Assembly (NCBI GenBank): GCA_001464765.1
Contig: LNDV01000017.1
Span: 1 to 64,000 of the forward strand
DNA: 64,000 nt
Reading direction: 5' to 3'
Source: Betaproteobacteria bacterium Ga0077526
GTDB lineage: Bacteria; Pseudomonadota; Gammaproteobacteria; Burkholderiales; Ga0077523
Shown here: piece by piece, positions 28,213 through 36,508 of the stretch
How the letters are laid out: every line of letters begins with the position of its first letter
Position numbering within the stretch: the stretch's first letter is position 1
Notes under the pieces: model-generated
Database searches by the model: none
What the model was told of the DNA's origin: nothing
What the model saw: the letters and a program-made list of their open reading frames with translations, nothing else
Position numbers and translations under genes: made by a program

Positions 28213-29149
28213 AGCCCGCCTGCTCGAGCGTCATCTCGCTGCCCGACGAGTCCAGTACCGTGACACATTCACCGGCCACCATCGTGCCGATTCGCGTGAC
28301 GGGCGTTTCCGCTTCGGCCGCGCGGGCGGCGACCTCCCGTCGCGCCGCCACCGATGCGGTGAACACGAGTTCGTAGTCGTCCCCGCCGGAGAGGACGAAG
28401 CGGCGCCGGTCCTCGGGACTGCAGGTCGCGAGCGCCGACGACTGCGGAACACGCGACCACTGCACGATGGCGCCGAGCCCCGACTCTTCGCAGATGTGCG
28501 CGAGATCCGCGACGAGTCCATCCGACACGTCGATCGCCGCGTGTGCGATGCCAGCCAGTGCAAGACCGAGCGCGACCCGAGGCATGGGGCGATCGAGACG
28601 GTACCGGCAGCGCGCGACGTCCGCTTCCACCGCTTCCACGCGCCGGCGGTACGTGACAAGACCGTAGGCTGCCTCGCCCGTGCATCCGCTCAGATAGATG
28701 TCATCCCCCAGTCGCGCCGCGCTTCGGCGCAAGGCACGCCCTGGCGCTACTTCACCGATGGCCGTGACACACAGGTTGCGCGGTCCGCGCGTCGTGTCGC
28801 CGCCGGCGAGATCCACATCGAACCGTCCGGCGAGCGAGAGGAATCCGCGCGCAAAGGCTGCCACCCAGGATTCGTCCGCATCCGGCAGCGCGAGCGCCAG
28901 GAAGGCCCAGCGCGGCTCCGCGCCCATCGCAGCGAGGTCCGACAGATTCACGGCGAGCGTCTTGTGCCCAAGCGCCTCGGGATCGGCGCCCGGCAGAAAG
29001 TGCGTGCCCTCCGCGAGCATGTCCGTCGTGATGGCGAGTTCGCGGCCGGCGCGCGGCGCAATGAGCGCGCAGTCGTCCCCGCCTGCGAGCGCGGTGTGCC
29101 GCGTGCCGGGCGTGAAATGACGGCGGATCAGCGTGAATTCCGAGGGCAT
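28196..29149 (-). CDS. thiL: Thiamine-monophosphate kinase
   Basis: A 317-residue ThiL that phosphorylates thiamine monophosphate to thiamine diphosphate. Motifs in order are GDDCALI near residue 25, TTDMLAEGTHF, the LAVNLSDLAAMGA magnesium/nucleotide region, GGDTTRGP, IDVSDGLVADL and GGDDYELVFT. The ATG at 29149 starts the standard N-terminal SEFTLIRRHF. The order thiL–pgpA–pncC is widespread in Betaproteobacteria. Confidence 0.95.
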   Translation of the reverse strand: MPSEFTLIRRHFTPGTRHTALAGGDDCALIAPRAGRELAITTDMLAEGTHFLPGADPEALGHKTLAVNLSDLAAMGAEPRWAFLALALPDADESWVAAFARGFLSLAGRFDVDLAGGDTTRGPRNLCVTAIGEVAPGRALRRSAARLGDDIYLSGCTGEAAYGLVTYRRRVEAVEADVARCRYRLDRPMPRVALGLALAGIAHAAIDVSDGLVADLAHICEESGLGAIVQWSRVPQSSALATCSPEDRRRFVLSGGDDYELVFTASVAARREVAARAAEAETPVTRIGTMVAGECVTVLDSSGSEMTLEQAGYDHFR

Positions 29150-29226
29150 GAGCCGATTGTAGTCGCGAGGACCGAGGGCGAGCGGGCTGGCTCACCGACG
29201 CTACCGTCTCGCCGGTCGGAGACTCC

Positions 29227-30543
29227 TTACTTCCTGCTTCCGTTCGTGCCCTTCTTCTTGTTCCTGTTCCTGTTCCTGTTCCTTTTCTTTTTCCTGGCGC
29301 CGCCGCTCACGGGCGTCACGAGGGCAGGCGTGGCCGACACCGTGTCGAGCGCCGTGTCCTTCTCTTCGTCCTGCACCTCCTCGTCGGCGACCTCCGTCTC
29401 CTCCTTCAGATCGACGGCGGGTTCGAAGATGGGATCTTCGGCCTCGTCTTCCGACTCCGACTCGGAGTCCGAGTCGTGGATCTCCGGCATGTCATCCCGG
29501 ATGAGGAACCGATTCGGAATATAGAACTCCTGGTCGTCCGGCGAGTGGAAATCCACGCTGTGGTGGAACTCCCGGTCCTTCCTCGCGAAAGCCTTCAGCG
29601 TCTCGCGCTTCTTTCCCGACGCCGTCTCCTCCGGCCCCTTGTCGAGTTCGCCCAGGATCTCGTCGGTTGTGTGCACGCGGACGTTCTGGGCGTCCGGCTT
29701 GCCTCGCAATCTTGCGCGCTCGAGCTTCTTCGCCTTGATGCTGAAGCCGCCGCCCGTGCCATAGGTGTTCGCCCTGTCCGTCCCTTTCGTCAGGGGAGCG
29801 GTGGACGAGATGCGGTTCCCCTGCCCCTTGTTGGGCGACTGCTGATCCTGCTGCTCCGTCGCTGTCAGCGTCTTCTCGCCGGCAGTCTTCAGACCCTTCG
29901 AGACGAGATGCGCCTTCCCCTGGCCTCGGCTGTTCTTCGTAGACGTCGGATTGTCATCCCCGCGAGTCAGCACCTTCGGGATCGTCGCCAGCCGCTCCGT
30001 CTCCTGCTTGGAGAAGGCACTGCGACTCGTTTTCGGACGGGAACGCTTGACGTGCTTCTCGACGAGGAGCGACTTCTTCCTCTCCTTCTCTTTTTCCAGT
30101 TCCTTCTGCCGCTCCTTCTCCTTTTCCTCTTCCTTCGCCTTCTTCTCGAGGGCCACCTTGTCCTCGGACTCCTTGAGGGCGGTCGACTTCCAGATCGTCT
30201 GACCTCTCCTTGTTCGTCCGGTATCCACGTAGCCCGACGTCGGGTTGGGCGCATTGACCCATTCCACGCCCTTTGCCGTTTCCTTCCAGAAGGCCTGGAG
30301 AACCGTTTGCGAGGAGACCGCCAGGGGACGAAGGGACTTCGTCGCCGCACTACTGGCGGGCCTCGCTGCGGCCGGGCCTGCCAGCGACCCCACCGCAGCG
30401 TGTAGCGCCTGCCGCTGCGCGGTCATGCGCGGCGAGGCGCCCAGCGCGGTGCTGGCCGGTGAGGGCTGCCGATGGGCCGTCCGGGAGACGGGAACAGGCT
30501 CGTTCGACGCGCGCGCGACTTGCGTCGCGGTTCTTGTCTTCAT
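29227..30543 (-). CDS. Highly charged, disordered protein of unknown function
   Basis: A 438-residue protein with no recognised family. In order: a Ser/Ala/Thr-rich N-terminus (1–75), a short ordered-looking segment with aromatic residues (about 80–120, including VEWVNAPNPTSGY), a long Lys/Glu helix typical of charged single helices or coiled coils (about 120–165), a polar low-complexity middle, a second ordered patch (DDQEFYIPNRFLIRDD), an acidic Ser/Asp/Glu run and a basic tail with Arg-Asn dipeptide repeats followed by Lys-Lys-Lys. There is no signal peptide or membrane segment. ATG at 30543 has a good GGAGGTG site. It lies 77 bp upstream of thiL and diverges from the lipoprotein gene. The composition is unlike its neighbours and suggests recent acquisition. 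Confidence 0.7.
   Translation of the reverse strand: MKTRTATQVARASNEPVPVSRTAHRQPSPASTALGASPRMTAQRQALHAAVGSLAGPAAARPASSAATKSLRPLAVSSQTVLQAFWKETAKGVEWVNAPNPTSGYVDTGRTRRGQTIWKSTALKESEDKVALEKKAKEEEKEKERQKELEKEKERKKSLLVEKHVKRSRPKTSRSAFSKQETERLATIPKVLTRGDDNPTSTKNSRGQGKAHLVSKGLKTAGEKTLTATEQQDQQSPNKGQGNRISSTAPLTKGTDRANTYGTGGGFSIKAKKLERARLRGKPDAQNVRVHTTDEILGELDKGPEETASGKKRETLKAFARKDREFHHSVDFHSPDDQEFYIPNRFLIRDDMPEIHDSDSESESEDEAEDPIFEPAVDLKEETEVADEEVQDEEKDTALDTVSATPALVTPVSGGARKKKRNRNRNRNKKKGTNGSRK
29260..29283. repeat. Hexanucleotide repeat (GTTCCT)4
   Basis: Four perfect copies inside the 3′ end of the charged-protein gene, encoding the Arg-Asn dipeptides of its tail. Because the unit is six bases, copy-number change would alter the tail length without shifting the frame. 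Confidence 0.8.
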
Positions 30544-30874
30544 CGCAGCACACCTCCAGGTCGGCCGGTCGCATCGTACGGACGGGACCGCGACGACGAC
30601 ATTCCGGGGAAGGATTCCGGCAAACCGGTCGGCGCGGCCGGCTCCGAATCGCCAGACGAATGATGCCACCAGGATCGCGACCCGTCTTTCCGGGGAATGC
30701 CCGGGTCATCCCTGCCCGGCGTCGTTCCTCCGGGCGTTGCCGGAACCGCTCGCGGCCCGCGGTCCGGCGGGTGAGGCAACAGGGACCGATTCAAGTCCTG
30801 GCGCGCCATGCCGTCACCGACTTGTGGCAACCTCGGTCCGCAAGCCGCATCGATCGACACGACAATCCATTCGA
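30544..30874. promoter_or_regulatory. 331-bp divergent spacer with a repeated TTCCGGGGAA site
   Basis: The gap between the charged-protein gene and the lipoprotein gene must hold both promoters. The only structure seen is two identical copies of TTCCGGGGAA (30602–30611 and 30688–30697), each with TTCC/GGAA symmetric arms, 86 bp apart. They may be binding sites for one regulator. No convincing −35/−10 pair or small ORF was found. Confidence 0.35.
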
Positions 30875-31453
30875 ATGAAGCAAGCCCATCCCGATCAGGG
30901 TCCCGCAGGCCTCCCGAACGCGCCTGTCCGCCGCCGCGCCCTCCTGGGAACGCTGGTCGCCGCAGCCGCGCTCACCGCCTGCACGGAATCCCTCGACGGC
31001 TTCGAGGCGAGCTATTCGAGCGGTTACGGTGTCTCGGTGCAGGCCGGCACTGCCACGGCGGATGCCCTGTCGTTCACGGTGCCCAAGCGCGTGAGCCCCA
31101 CTTCGAAGGAAGATCTGGAACTCCGGCCCCGGCAGGCCATCCTCAAGCTCGATGGCTACATGCCCGTGCCCCCGATCGACGTCGCGGAAAGCGCCGATCG
31201 CTACACCGTGCGCTTCCGTCTGCCGGAGGACCTCGTCAAGGAGGCGAAATCGTCGGTAACCGACCGGCGGCCTATCTCCGGGGAGGTCATCCTGCCGATG
31301 GACTCGGTGGTCATATCGTTCACGGGGCTCGAGCACTATGTGCCGACGACCTCGTACGTGCACGTGCAGCTCCTCCCCGCCTACAGCGGCCCGCTGACCA
31401 GCCTGGCGAAAAGCACCGGTGAAGCGCTTCGTTCCCTCTATTCCGCTCGCTAG
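30875..31453 (+). CDS. Predicted lipoprotein of unknown function
   Basis: A 192-residue protein with a lipoprotein signal: a basic stretch with three arginines at 19–21, a hydrophobic core and the lipobox LTAC ending at Cys36. The arginine cluster followed by ALLGTL also resembles a Tat leader. The mature part is a mix of strands with SYSSGYGVSVQAG near the start and no recognised family. ATG at 30875 is the only reasonable start. The end overlaps the next gene by 35 bp, so the two secreted proteins are probably made together. Confidence 0.75.
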   Translation: MKQAHPDQGPAGLPNAPVRRRALLGTLVAAAALTACTESLDGFEASYSSGYGVSVQAGTATADALSFTVPKRVSPTSKEDLELRPRQAILKLDGYMPVPPIDVAESADRYTVRFRLPEDLVKEAKSSVTDRRPISGEVILPMDSVVISFTGLEHYVPTTSYVHVQLLPAYSGPLTSLAKSTGEALRSLYSAR

Positions 31454-32015
31454 GATTTTCCTCGCCACCATCGCCACGCTAGGTGCGGCGAACTCCCACG
31501 CGAAGGAGTTACAGTCCAGCGACCTGGACTATCGCCTTGCGCGTATCGGCATTCAGGCGAAGGCCGAGCGGGTTCTGCACCATAGGAAGCCCTTTCTGCT
31601 CTTGCGCCTCACACCAGTCCATATCCGTACGATCGACCGACCGGATGGCAGCATCGATTCGATCTCGCTGGAGTCGCGGGGAATGCCTTTTCTGCCGGTG
31701 GAGATTGCCTGCGACCGGATCGTCCTGAAGTTCAACGGGACCGACTACAAGCCCGATCCCGCGTCGCTATGTCGGGGCGACACCACGCTGCAGAACTACC
31801 GCGCGCCCCCTCTGTTCATCGCCTTCCCGTATCCGGGAAAGGGCGGCGCGAAGATCGAGATACCGGTCACCGTGAAGCCGCCCCGGCGGCCGATCGAGAC
31901 GGTCCTGAACCGCAGGACCGCCCCGGTGGCCGTCACGAGCGAGGACAAGCTCATCGGGGCTCGCACGCTCACGCTGGGCGTGCTGCTAGACGACCCGTCC
32001 GAAAAGAATCGGTAA
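31419..32015 (+). CDS. Secreted protein of unknown function
   Basis: A 198-residue protein with a signal peptide (about 1–28, ending NSHA) and a mature region predicted to be mostly beta strands; no family was recognised. Two cysteines (in EIACDR and SLCRGD) could form a disulfide in the periplasm. The start is GTG at 31419, inside the end of the lipoprotein gene (35-bp overlap). The stop lies 13 bp from the convergent DUF3034 gene. A paired function with the upstream lipoprotein is likely but unidentified. Confidence 0.72.
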   Translation: MKRFVPSIPLARIFLATIATLGAANSHAKELQSSDLDYRLARIGIQAKAERVLHHRKPFLLLRLTPVHIRTIDRPDGSIDSISLESRGMPFLPVEIACDRIVLKFNGTDYKPDPASLCRGDTTLQNYRAPPLFIAFPYPGKGGAKIEIPVTVKPPRRPIETVLNRRTAPVAVTSEDKLIGARTLTLGVLLDDPSEKNR

Positions 32016-32028
32016 GCACCGGTTCGCG

Positions 32029-32892
32029 TCAGAACGCGAGCTGCGCGGAAAGATAGAAGGCGCGCTGGTCCTTCTTGTCGGCGATCTGCCCGAAATCCAC
32101 CCATGCGGCGGTGAGGGACAGTCGCTTCGTGGGGAACCACGCGACGAACACGTCCTTGAAGTCCTCCTCGCGGAACGCGCTCAGGTTGTCGGGCTTGCGC
32201 CGGTACTCCGCACCCAGGGCAAGACCGTCGGTCAGGAAGATGCCGAGCGACACCTCCGGCATCCACCGGTAGCCGTCGTTGCGATCCCCGCCGAAGCCGA
32301 GCAGCCCCATCTGGTTCGCCTTGGTGGCGCGCAGCGTGGCATTCGCCAGCACGTTCCGCCCGAAGGCAGCCCCAAGCCACAGCTTCGTTGCCGCCACATA
32401 GAAGTCGGTGCCTTCCGAATGGCGCGCGCCCAGGGCGGTCGGCACGTTCATGTCGTCGTTGCGCTTGTGCTGCAGACCCAGCGCGACCTGCGGCAGCCAC
32501 CGGTCCTGATCGAACACGGCGTCTCCCAGGACCTTCACCTTGAGTCCGTAGATATCCTGGCTGATCGCCTGTCCGGGTACGGTCGTCCCGAGCCCCAGTT
32601 GCTGACGCGCGTAGGAAAGCTCGACGCGATCATGAACGCCGACGGCAAGCCCGCCGACCTGGAAGCGGAAGTCCGTGGGATCGGCGCGGGTATAGAAGAC
32701 CGTGACGCCCACTTCGTCGCGCGAGCCATAGCCCGTGATGAGCGCCCAGGGCGTCAGGCCGCCGCCGCCCGCCCCTTCCACCTGAGTCACCCCACCGGTG
32801 GCAAGGAGACGGGAACCGGGCCGATCCGCCTGCGCAGCGCTGGCGGCGCAGACCAGGCACGCGCTGAGGAACAGTTTCGAAAGAGAGTTCAT
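32029..32892 (-). CDS. DUF3034-family outer-membrane beta-barrel protein
   Basis: A 287-residue protein with a signal peptide (about 1–22) and alternating amphipathic strands, ending in a terminal phenylalanine (SAQLAF) as expected for an outer-membrane barrel. Early motifs LLATGGVTQVEGAGGGGL and the DRVELSYARQ strand fit the DUF3034 family. The gene diverges from the hemoglobin–cupredoxin–GGDEF/EAL operon; these families co-occur in other Betaproteobacteria, which suggests a shared but unknown role. A porin-like or structural barrel is likely. Confidence 0.8.
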   Translation of the reverse strand: MNSLSKLFLSACLVCAASAAQADRPGSRLLATGGVTQVEGAGGGGLTPWALITGYGSRDEVGVTVFYTRADPTDFRFQVGGLAVGVHDRVELSYARQQLGLGTTVPGQAISQDIYGLKVKVLGDAVFDQDRWLPQVALGLQHKRNDDMNVPTALGARHSEGTDFYVAATKLWLGAAFGRNVLANATLRATKANQMGLLGFGGDRNDGYRWMPEVSLGIFLTDGLALGAEYRRKPDNLSAFREEDFKDVFVAWFPTKRLSLTAAWVDFGQIADKKDQRAFYLSAQLAF

Positions 32893-33011
32893 CCTCGTGT
32901 GATCGGCCTGAGCAGGGATGACCTTGAGCGCGCCATCGCGCCCGCGCCGATCAAGATCACGGCGCGGGAGCCGATACCGGAGAGTCGCCCGTCATTCCCT
33001 ACCCGGCATCC

Positions 33012-33452
33012 ATGCTCCCGACCCCGCGAACCCGACGCCCGATCTTCGCCCTCGCCGCAGCCCTGCTCTGCATGCCCTCCATCGGCAGTGCGGAGACCGA
33101 GTCGCTCCACGCCCGTCTGGGGGGGCAGGCTGCCGTCGCGCAGGTCGTCGACGAGCTGATCGAGACCTACCGGGACGATCCCAAGTCGGCACACCTGTTC
33201 GGCAAGGTGAACTTCAAGCGGCTCAAGCAGAAGCTGTCGGAGCAGATCTGCGTCGTGACCGGAGGGCCATGCACCTTCGATGGCGACGACATGAAGACCA
33301 CACACGCGGGTCTGCCGATCACCGAGGCGGACTTCTACGGCCTGGTGGAACGCCTGCGTGCGATTCTCGACCGCCACGGCATCGGTGCCCGCGAGAAGAA
33401 CGAATTGCTCGCACTGCTTGCGCCAATGAAACGCGATGTGGTGACCCGATGA
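33012..33452 (+). CDS. Exported group 1 truncated hemoglobin
   Basis: A 146-residue truncated globin fused to an N-terminal signal peptide (about 1–27, ending IGSA). The proximal heme ligand is His98 in KTTHAGLPI, the conserved SLHARLGG opens the fold, and Tyr53 sits at the usual B10 position of oxygen- or NO-binding members. Export is unusual, since most truncated hemoglobins are cytoplasmic; heme and ligand binding in the periplasm is inferred. Its stop overlaps the cupredoxin start as ATGA. Confidence 0.87.
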   Translation: MLPTPRTRRPIFALAAALLCMPSIGSAETESLHARLGGQAAVAQVVDELIETYRDDPKSAHLFGKVNFKRLKQKLSEQICVVTGGPCTFDGDDMKTTHAGLPITEADFYGLVERLRAILDRHGIGAREKNELLALLAPMKRDVVTR

Positions 33453-34069
33453 ACGGCCGCCGCGTCGCACGGCTGCTCGCGCCCGTGCTCCTGGCCGCGA
33501 CGGGAGCCGTGTCCGGCGCACAGATCCAGGCGACGGTGACCGGCGCCGACGGCAAGCCCGTCACCCAGGCCGTCGTGACCCTGAAGCCGACGGGGAACAG
33601 TCCCGTTCCGGAAGGAAACCCGAAGTCCGTGGTGATGGACCAGGTCGACAAGGAGTTCGTGCCGCTGGTCGTCCCGGTGCAGGCCGGCGGCGCGGTCAGC
33701 TTCCCGAACAAGGACAACATCCGTCATCACGTCTATTCGTTCTCGGCGCCGAAGACGTTCGAACTGAAGCTCTACTCCGGCGTGCCCTCGAAGCCCGTGG
33801 TGTTCGACAAGCCCGGGGTCATCACGCTCGGCTGCAACATCCATGACTGGATGGTCGGCTACCTCTTCGTCACCGATACGCCCTGGTTCGGCAAGACCGG
33901 CGCGGACGGGTCGGTCAGCATCGATGCCCCGCCCGGCGAGTACACGGTCCGCGTCTGGCATCCGTGGAGCAGCGCGATGGCCGAGCAGAAGGTTCGTACG
34001 GATGCCGCGCCGGCGAAACTCGCCTTCCGCCTGTCGGTGGTGCCGCCGCCGGTTCCCGCCAGAAAGTAG
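33449..34069 (+). CDS. Exported cupredoxin-like protein (methylamine-utilisation type)
   Basis: A 206-residue periplasmic protein: signal peptide (about 1–24, ending SGA), then a cupredoxin-like beta-sandwich. A type 1 copper set is visible: His93/His94 (NIRHHVYSF), Cys129, His132 and Met135 (GCNIHDWM). Such proteins are often labelled methylamine utilisation proteins, but no methylamine dehydrogenase genes are present, so that name should not be read as a function. It is translationally coupled to the upstream hemoglobin and is followed 9 bp later by the GGDEF/EAL gene. Confidence 0.85.
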   Translation: MNGRRVARLLAPVLLAATGAVSGAQIQATVTGADGKPVTQAVVTLKPTGNSPVPEGNPKSVVMDQVDKEFVPLVVPVQAGGAVSFPNKDNIRHHVYSFSAPKTFELKLYSGVPSKPVVFDKPGVITLGCNIHDWMVGYLFVTDTPWFGKTGADGSVSIDAPPGEYTVRVWHPWSSAMAEQKVRTDAAPAKLAFRLSVVPPPVPARK

Positions 34070-34078
34070 GGACGTGCC

Positions 34079-36442
34079 GTGATCCGTTTCGCCCGCCTGG
34101 AAGTCCGTATCGTCGTCTTCTTCGTGATCCTGCTCATCTGCATGCAGGGCGTGATGTTCACACTGGTGACCGCGAGCGGACAGCACATCGCGGAGCGGCG
34201 CGTCCGGGAGGAACTCGCCACGGGCGAGCGCCTGTTCCGTCGACTGGTGGATCAGAGCAACCGCCGTCTGTCGGATGCCGCCAGCGTGCTCGCCGCCGAC
34301 TTCGGATTCCGCGAAGCCGTGGCGACCCGCGATCTGGGCACCATCCAGTCCGTGCTGCGCAATCACGGCGCGAGAATCTCGGCTGACGTGGTGCTGCTTG
34401 CCGATATCGAAGGGATGCCGCTCGCCGACACTCTGGACGAAGGTCACAGCGGCGCCGGTCTGCCACAGGTGTCGGATCTGCTCGCCGCGGCTCGCGACAA
34501 AGGCAAGGCCCAGGCGATCACGCTGATCGGCGGCGTTCCGCACCAGGTGGTGGTGGTGCCGGTGCTCGCGCCCGTCCCTATCGCCTGGGTAGCCATGGGG
34601 TTCAAGCTGGACAACCGTGCGGCGCGTGACTTGCAGGACGTCACGGCGCTGCAGGTTTCCTTCCTGTCACGCCGTCCGGGTGACGGCTGGCGGATGCACG
34701 CCTCGACGCTACCGGAACAGGCGCGTGTGCCGCTGCTCCACTCCGCCAGTCGACAGAGCACGCTCGACACGTTCTCTTTCATCGACGTGGGCGACGATCA
34801 CTATGCGACCCTCGTGCCGGTTCTCGGCGAAGGCAGCGAAGGACGCGTCGTCGCCGTGCTCCAGCGCTCCTTGCTCGAGGGCCTCGAACCGTTCCACCGG
34901 CTTCGCAACATCCTCGCGGTCCTCGCCGTGGTGAGCATCGTGCTGTCGATCGCCGGGAGCATGCTGATCGCCCGCAGCGTCACGCGGCCTGTCGGCCGGC
35001 TCGTGACCACCGCCCGCCGGATCCAGGACGGCGACTATCCCGAACACGTGGCCGTCGAGCGCAGTGATGAGATCGGCGAACTCGCATCGAGCTTCAATCA
35101 CATGCTGGACGGGATCAAGCAGCGCGAGTCGCAGATCCTGCGTCTCGCCTACGAGGATGCGCTCACGGGTCTCCCCAACCGGGCGATGCTCCATGACCGC
35201 CTGACGCAGGCGCTCTCATCCGCACGCCGCACCGCTTCGCCGGTCTCGGTGATGGTGATGGGTCTCGACCGGTTCAAGGAAGTGAACGAGACGCTCGGCC
35301 ATCCGATCGGCGATCGCGTGCTTCGCGAAGTCGCCGTTCGACTCCAGGGTGTGCTTCGCGAGTCCGACACCGTGGCGCGACTCGGCGGCGATGAGTTCGC
35401 GATCCTTCTGCCCACCGGGGACAGCGAGCGAGTGCAGAACGTGATGCGCCGTATCGTCGCCACGCTCGAGACGCCCATCGTCATCGACGATCAGGCCATC
35501 GACGTAGGTGGAAGCATCGGCGTCGCGAGTTTTCCGGATCACTCGGACGGCGCCGACACACTGCTGCGGCAGGCGGACATGGCGATGTCGCTCGCCAAGC
35601 AGGCGAACAGCGGATACGCGATCTACGATCCGGCACAGGACGACGGGCGCCGCGGCCACCTCTCCCTGCTGGGCGAGCTCCGCCGCGCCGTGGAGCGGGA
35701 CGAGCTGAACCTGCACTTCCAGCCGAAACTGGATCTCGCCACCGGCGCCGTCCACCGCGCCGAAGCACTGGTTCGCTGGCAGCACCCCGTGCGCGGATTC
35801 GTACCGCCCGTGGAGTTCATTCCATTCGCCGAACGCACCGGATACATCCGGCAAGTCACGCGGTGGGTGGTGGAGCGCGCCATTCTGCAGGCGGGTGAGT
35901 GGCATCGGGCCGGACGCAGCATCACCATCTCCGCGAACGTGTCGACGCGGGACCTCATGACGCCCGATCTCGTGAACCTGGTCACCGGCGGGCTGCAGCG
36001 TCACGGCACCCCGGCATCTCTCCTGTGCCTCGAGATCACCGAGAGCGGTTTCATGGATGATCCGACGCGCGCGCTGGAGACCCTCGAACAGCTGCACGCC
36101 CTCGGCGTGCGCCTGTCGATCGACGACTTCGGCACCGGCTATTCGTCGCTCGCCTACCTCAAGAAGCTGCCCGTGCAGGAACTCAAGATCGATCGGGCGT
36201 TCGTGATGCACATGGTCACCGACCGCGACGACGCGACCCTGGTGCGCTCGACCATCGAACTCGGCCATAACCTCGGCCTCGAAGTCGTGGCGGAGGGCGT
36301 GGAGGACGCCGCCAGTCTCGACATGCTGCGCGTGCTCGGCTGCAACGAGGCCCAGGGCTACTTCATCAGCAAGCCGCTTCCCGCGGATCGGTTCGAGCAG
36401 TGGCTCGACCAGCGGGGGAGCGCGGCGAGCGCCGCCGCCTGA
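34079..36442 (+). CDS. Membrane GGDEF-EAL protein with periplasmic sensor
   Basis: A 787-residue c-di-GMP enzyme. A transmembrane helix (about 9–30), a Cache-like periplasmic domain (31–278), a second helix (about 279–300) and a HAMP linker (to about 350) lead to a GGDEF domain with an intact GGDEF motif (about 437–441) and an EAL domain with intact EALVRW (about 561) and DDFGTGYSS. Both cyclase and phosphodiesterase activities are therefore possible. The start is GTG at 34079. Operon position after a secreted hemoglobin and a cupredoxin suggests the sensor may respond to a periplasmic redox, gas or metal cue. Confidence 0.9.
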   Translation: MIRFARLEVRIVVFFVILLICMQGVMFTLVTASGQHIAERRVREELATGERLFRRLVDQSNRRLSDAASVLAADFGFREAVATRDLGTIQSVLRNHGARISADVVLLADIEGMPLADTLDEGHSGAGLPQVSDLLAAARDKGKAQAITLIGGVPHQVVVVPVLAPVPIAWVAMGFKLDNRAARDLQDVTALQVSFLSRRPGDGWRMHASTLPEQARVPLLHSASRQSTLDTFSFIDVGDDHYATLVPVLGEGSEGRVVAVLQRSLLEGLEPFHRLRNILAVLAVVSIVLSIAGSMLIARSVTRPVGRLVTTARRIQDGDYPEHVAVERSDEIGELASSFNHMLDGIKQRESQILRLAYEDALTGLPNRAMLHDRLTQALSSARRTASPVSVMVMGLDRFKEVNETLGHPIGDRVLREVAVRLQGVLRESDTVARLGGDEFAILLPTGDSERVQNVMRRIVATLETPIVIDDQAIDVGGSIGVASFPDHSDGADTLLRQADMAMSLAKQANSGYAIYDPAQDDGRRGHLSLLGELRRAVERDELNLHFQPKLDLATGAVHRAEALVRWQHPVRGFVPPVEFIPFAERTGYIRQVTRWVVERAILQAGEWHRAGRSITISANVSTRDLMTPDLVNLVTGGLQRHGTPASLLCLEITESGFMDDPTRALETLEQLHALGVRLSIDDFGTGYSSLAYLKKLPVQELKIDRAFVMHMVTDRDDATLVRSTIELGHNLGLEVVAEGVEDAASLDMLRVLGCNEAQGYFISKPLPADRFEQWLDQRGSAASAAA

Positions 36443-36445
36443 CCC

Positions 36446-36508
36446 GCGACGGGCCTGCCCCGTCGCCCCCCACTGCAAGCCTGCACGCCGGGACGGCCCG
36501 TCCCGGCG
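36446..36508 (+). terminator. Tandem hairpins after the GGDEF-EAL gene
   Basis: GCGACGGG/CCCGTCGC (8-bp stem, 5-nt loop, 36446–36466), followed by a C-rich stretch, and CGCCGGGAC/GTCCCGGCG (9-bp stem, 5-nt loop, 36486–36508). Starting 4 bp after the stop codon, they separate this operon from the NiCoT unit. Confidence 0.6.

Noticed and set aside
33449..34069. Methylamine utilisation function for the cupredoxin
   Set aside because: No methylamine dehydrogenase or accessory gene is in the neighbourhood; only the copper-binding fold is supported.
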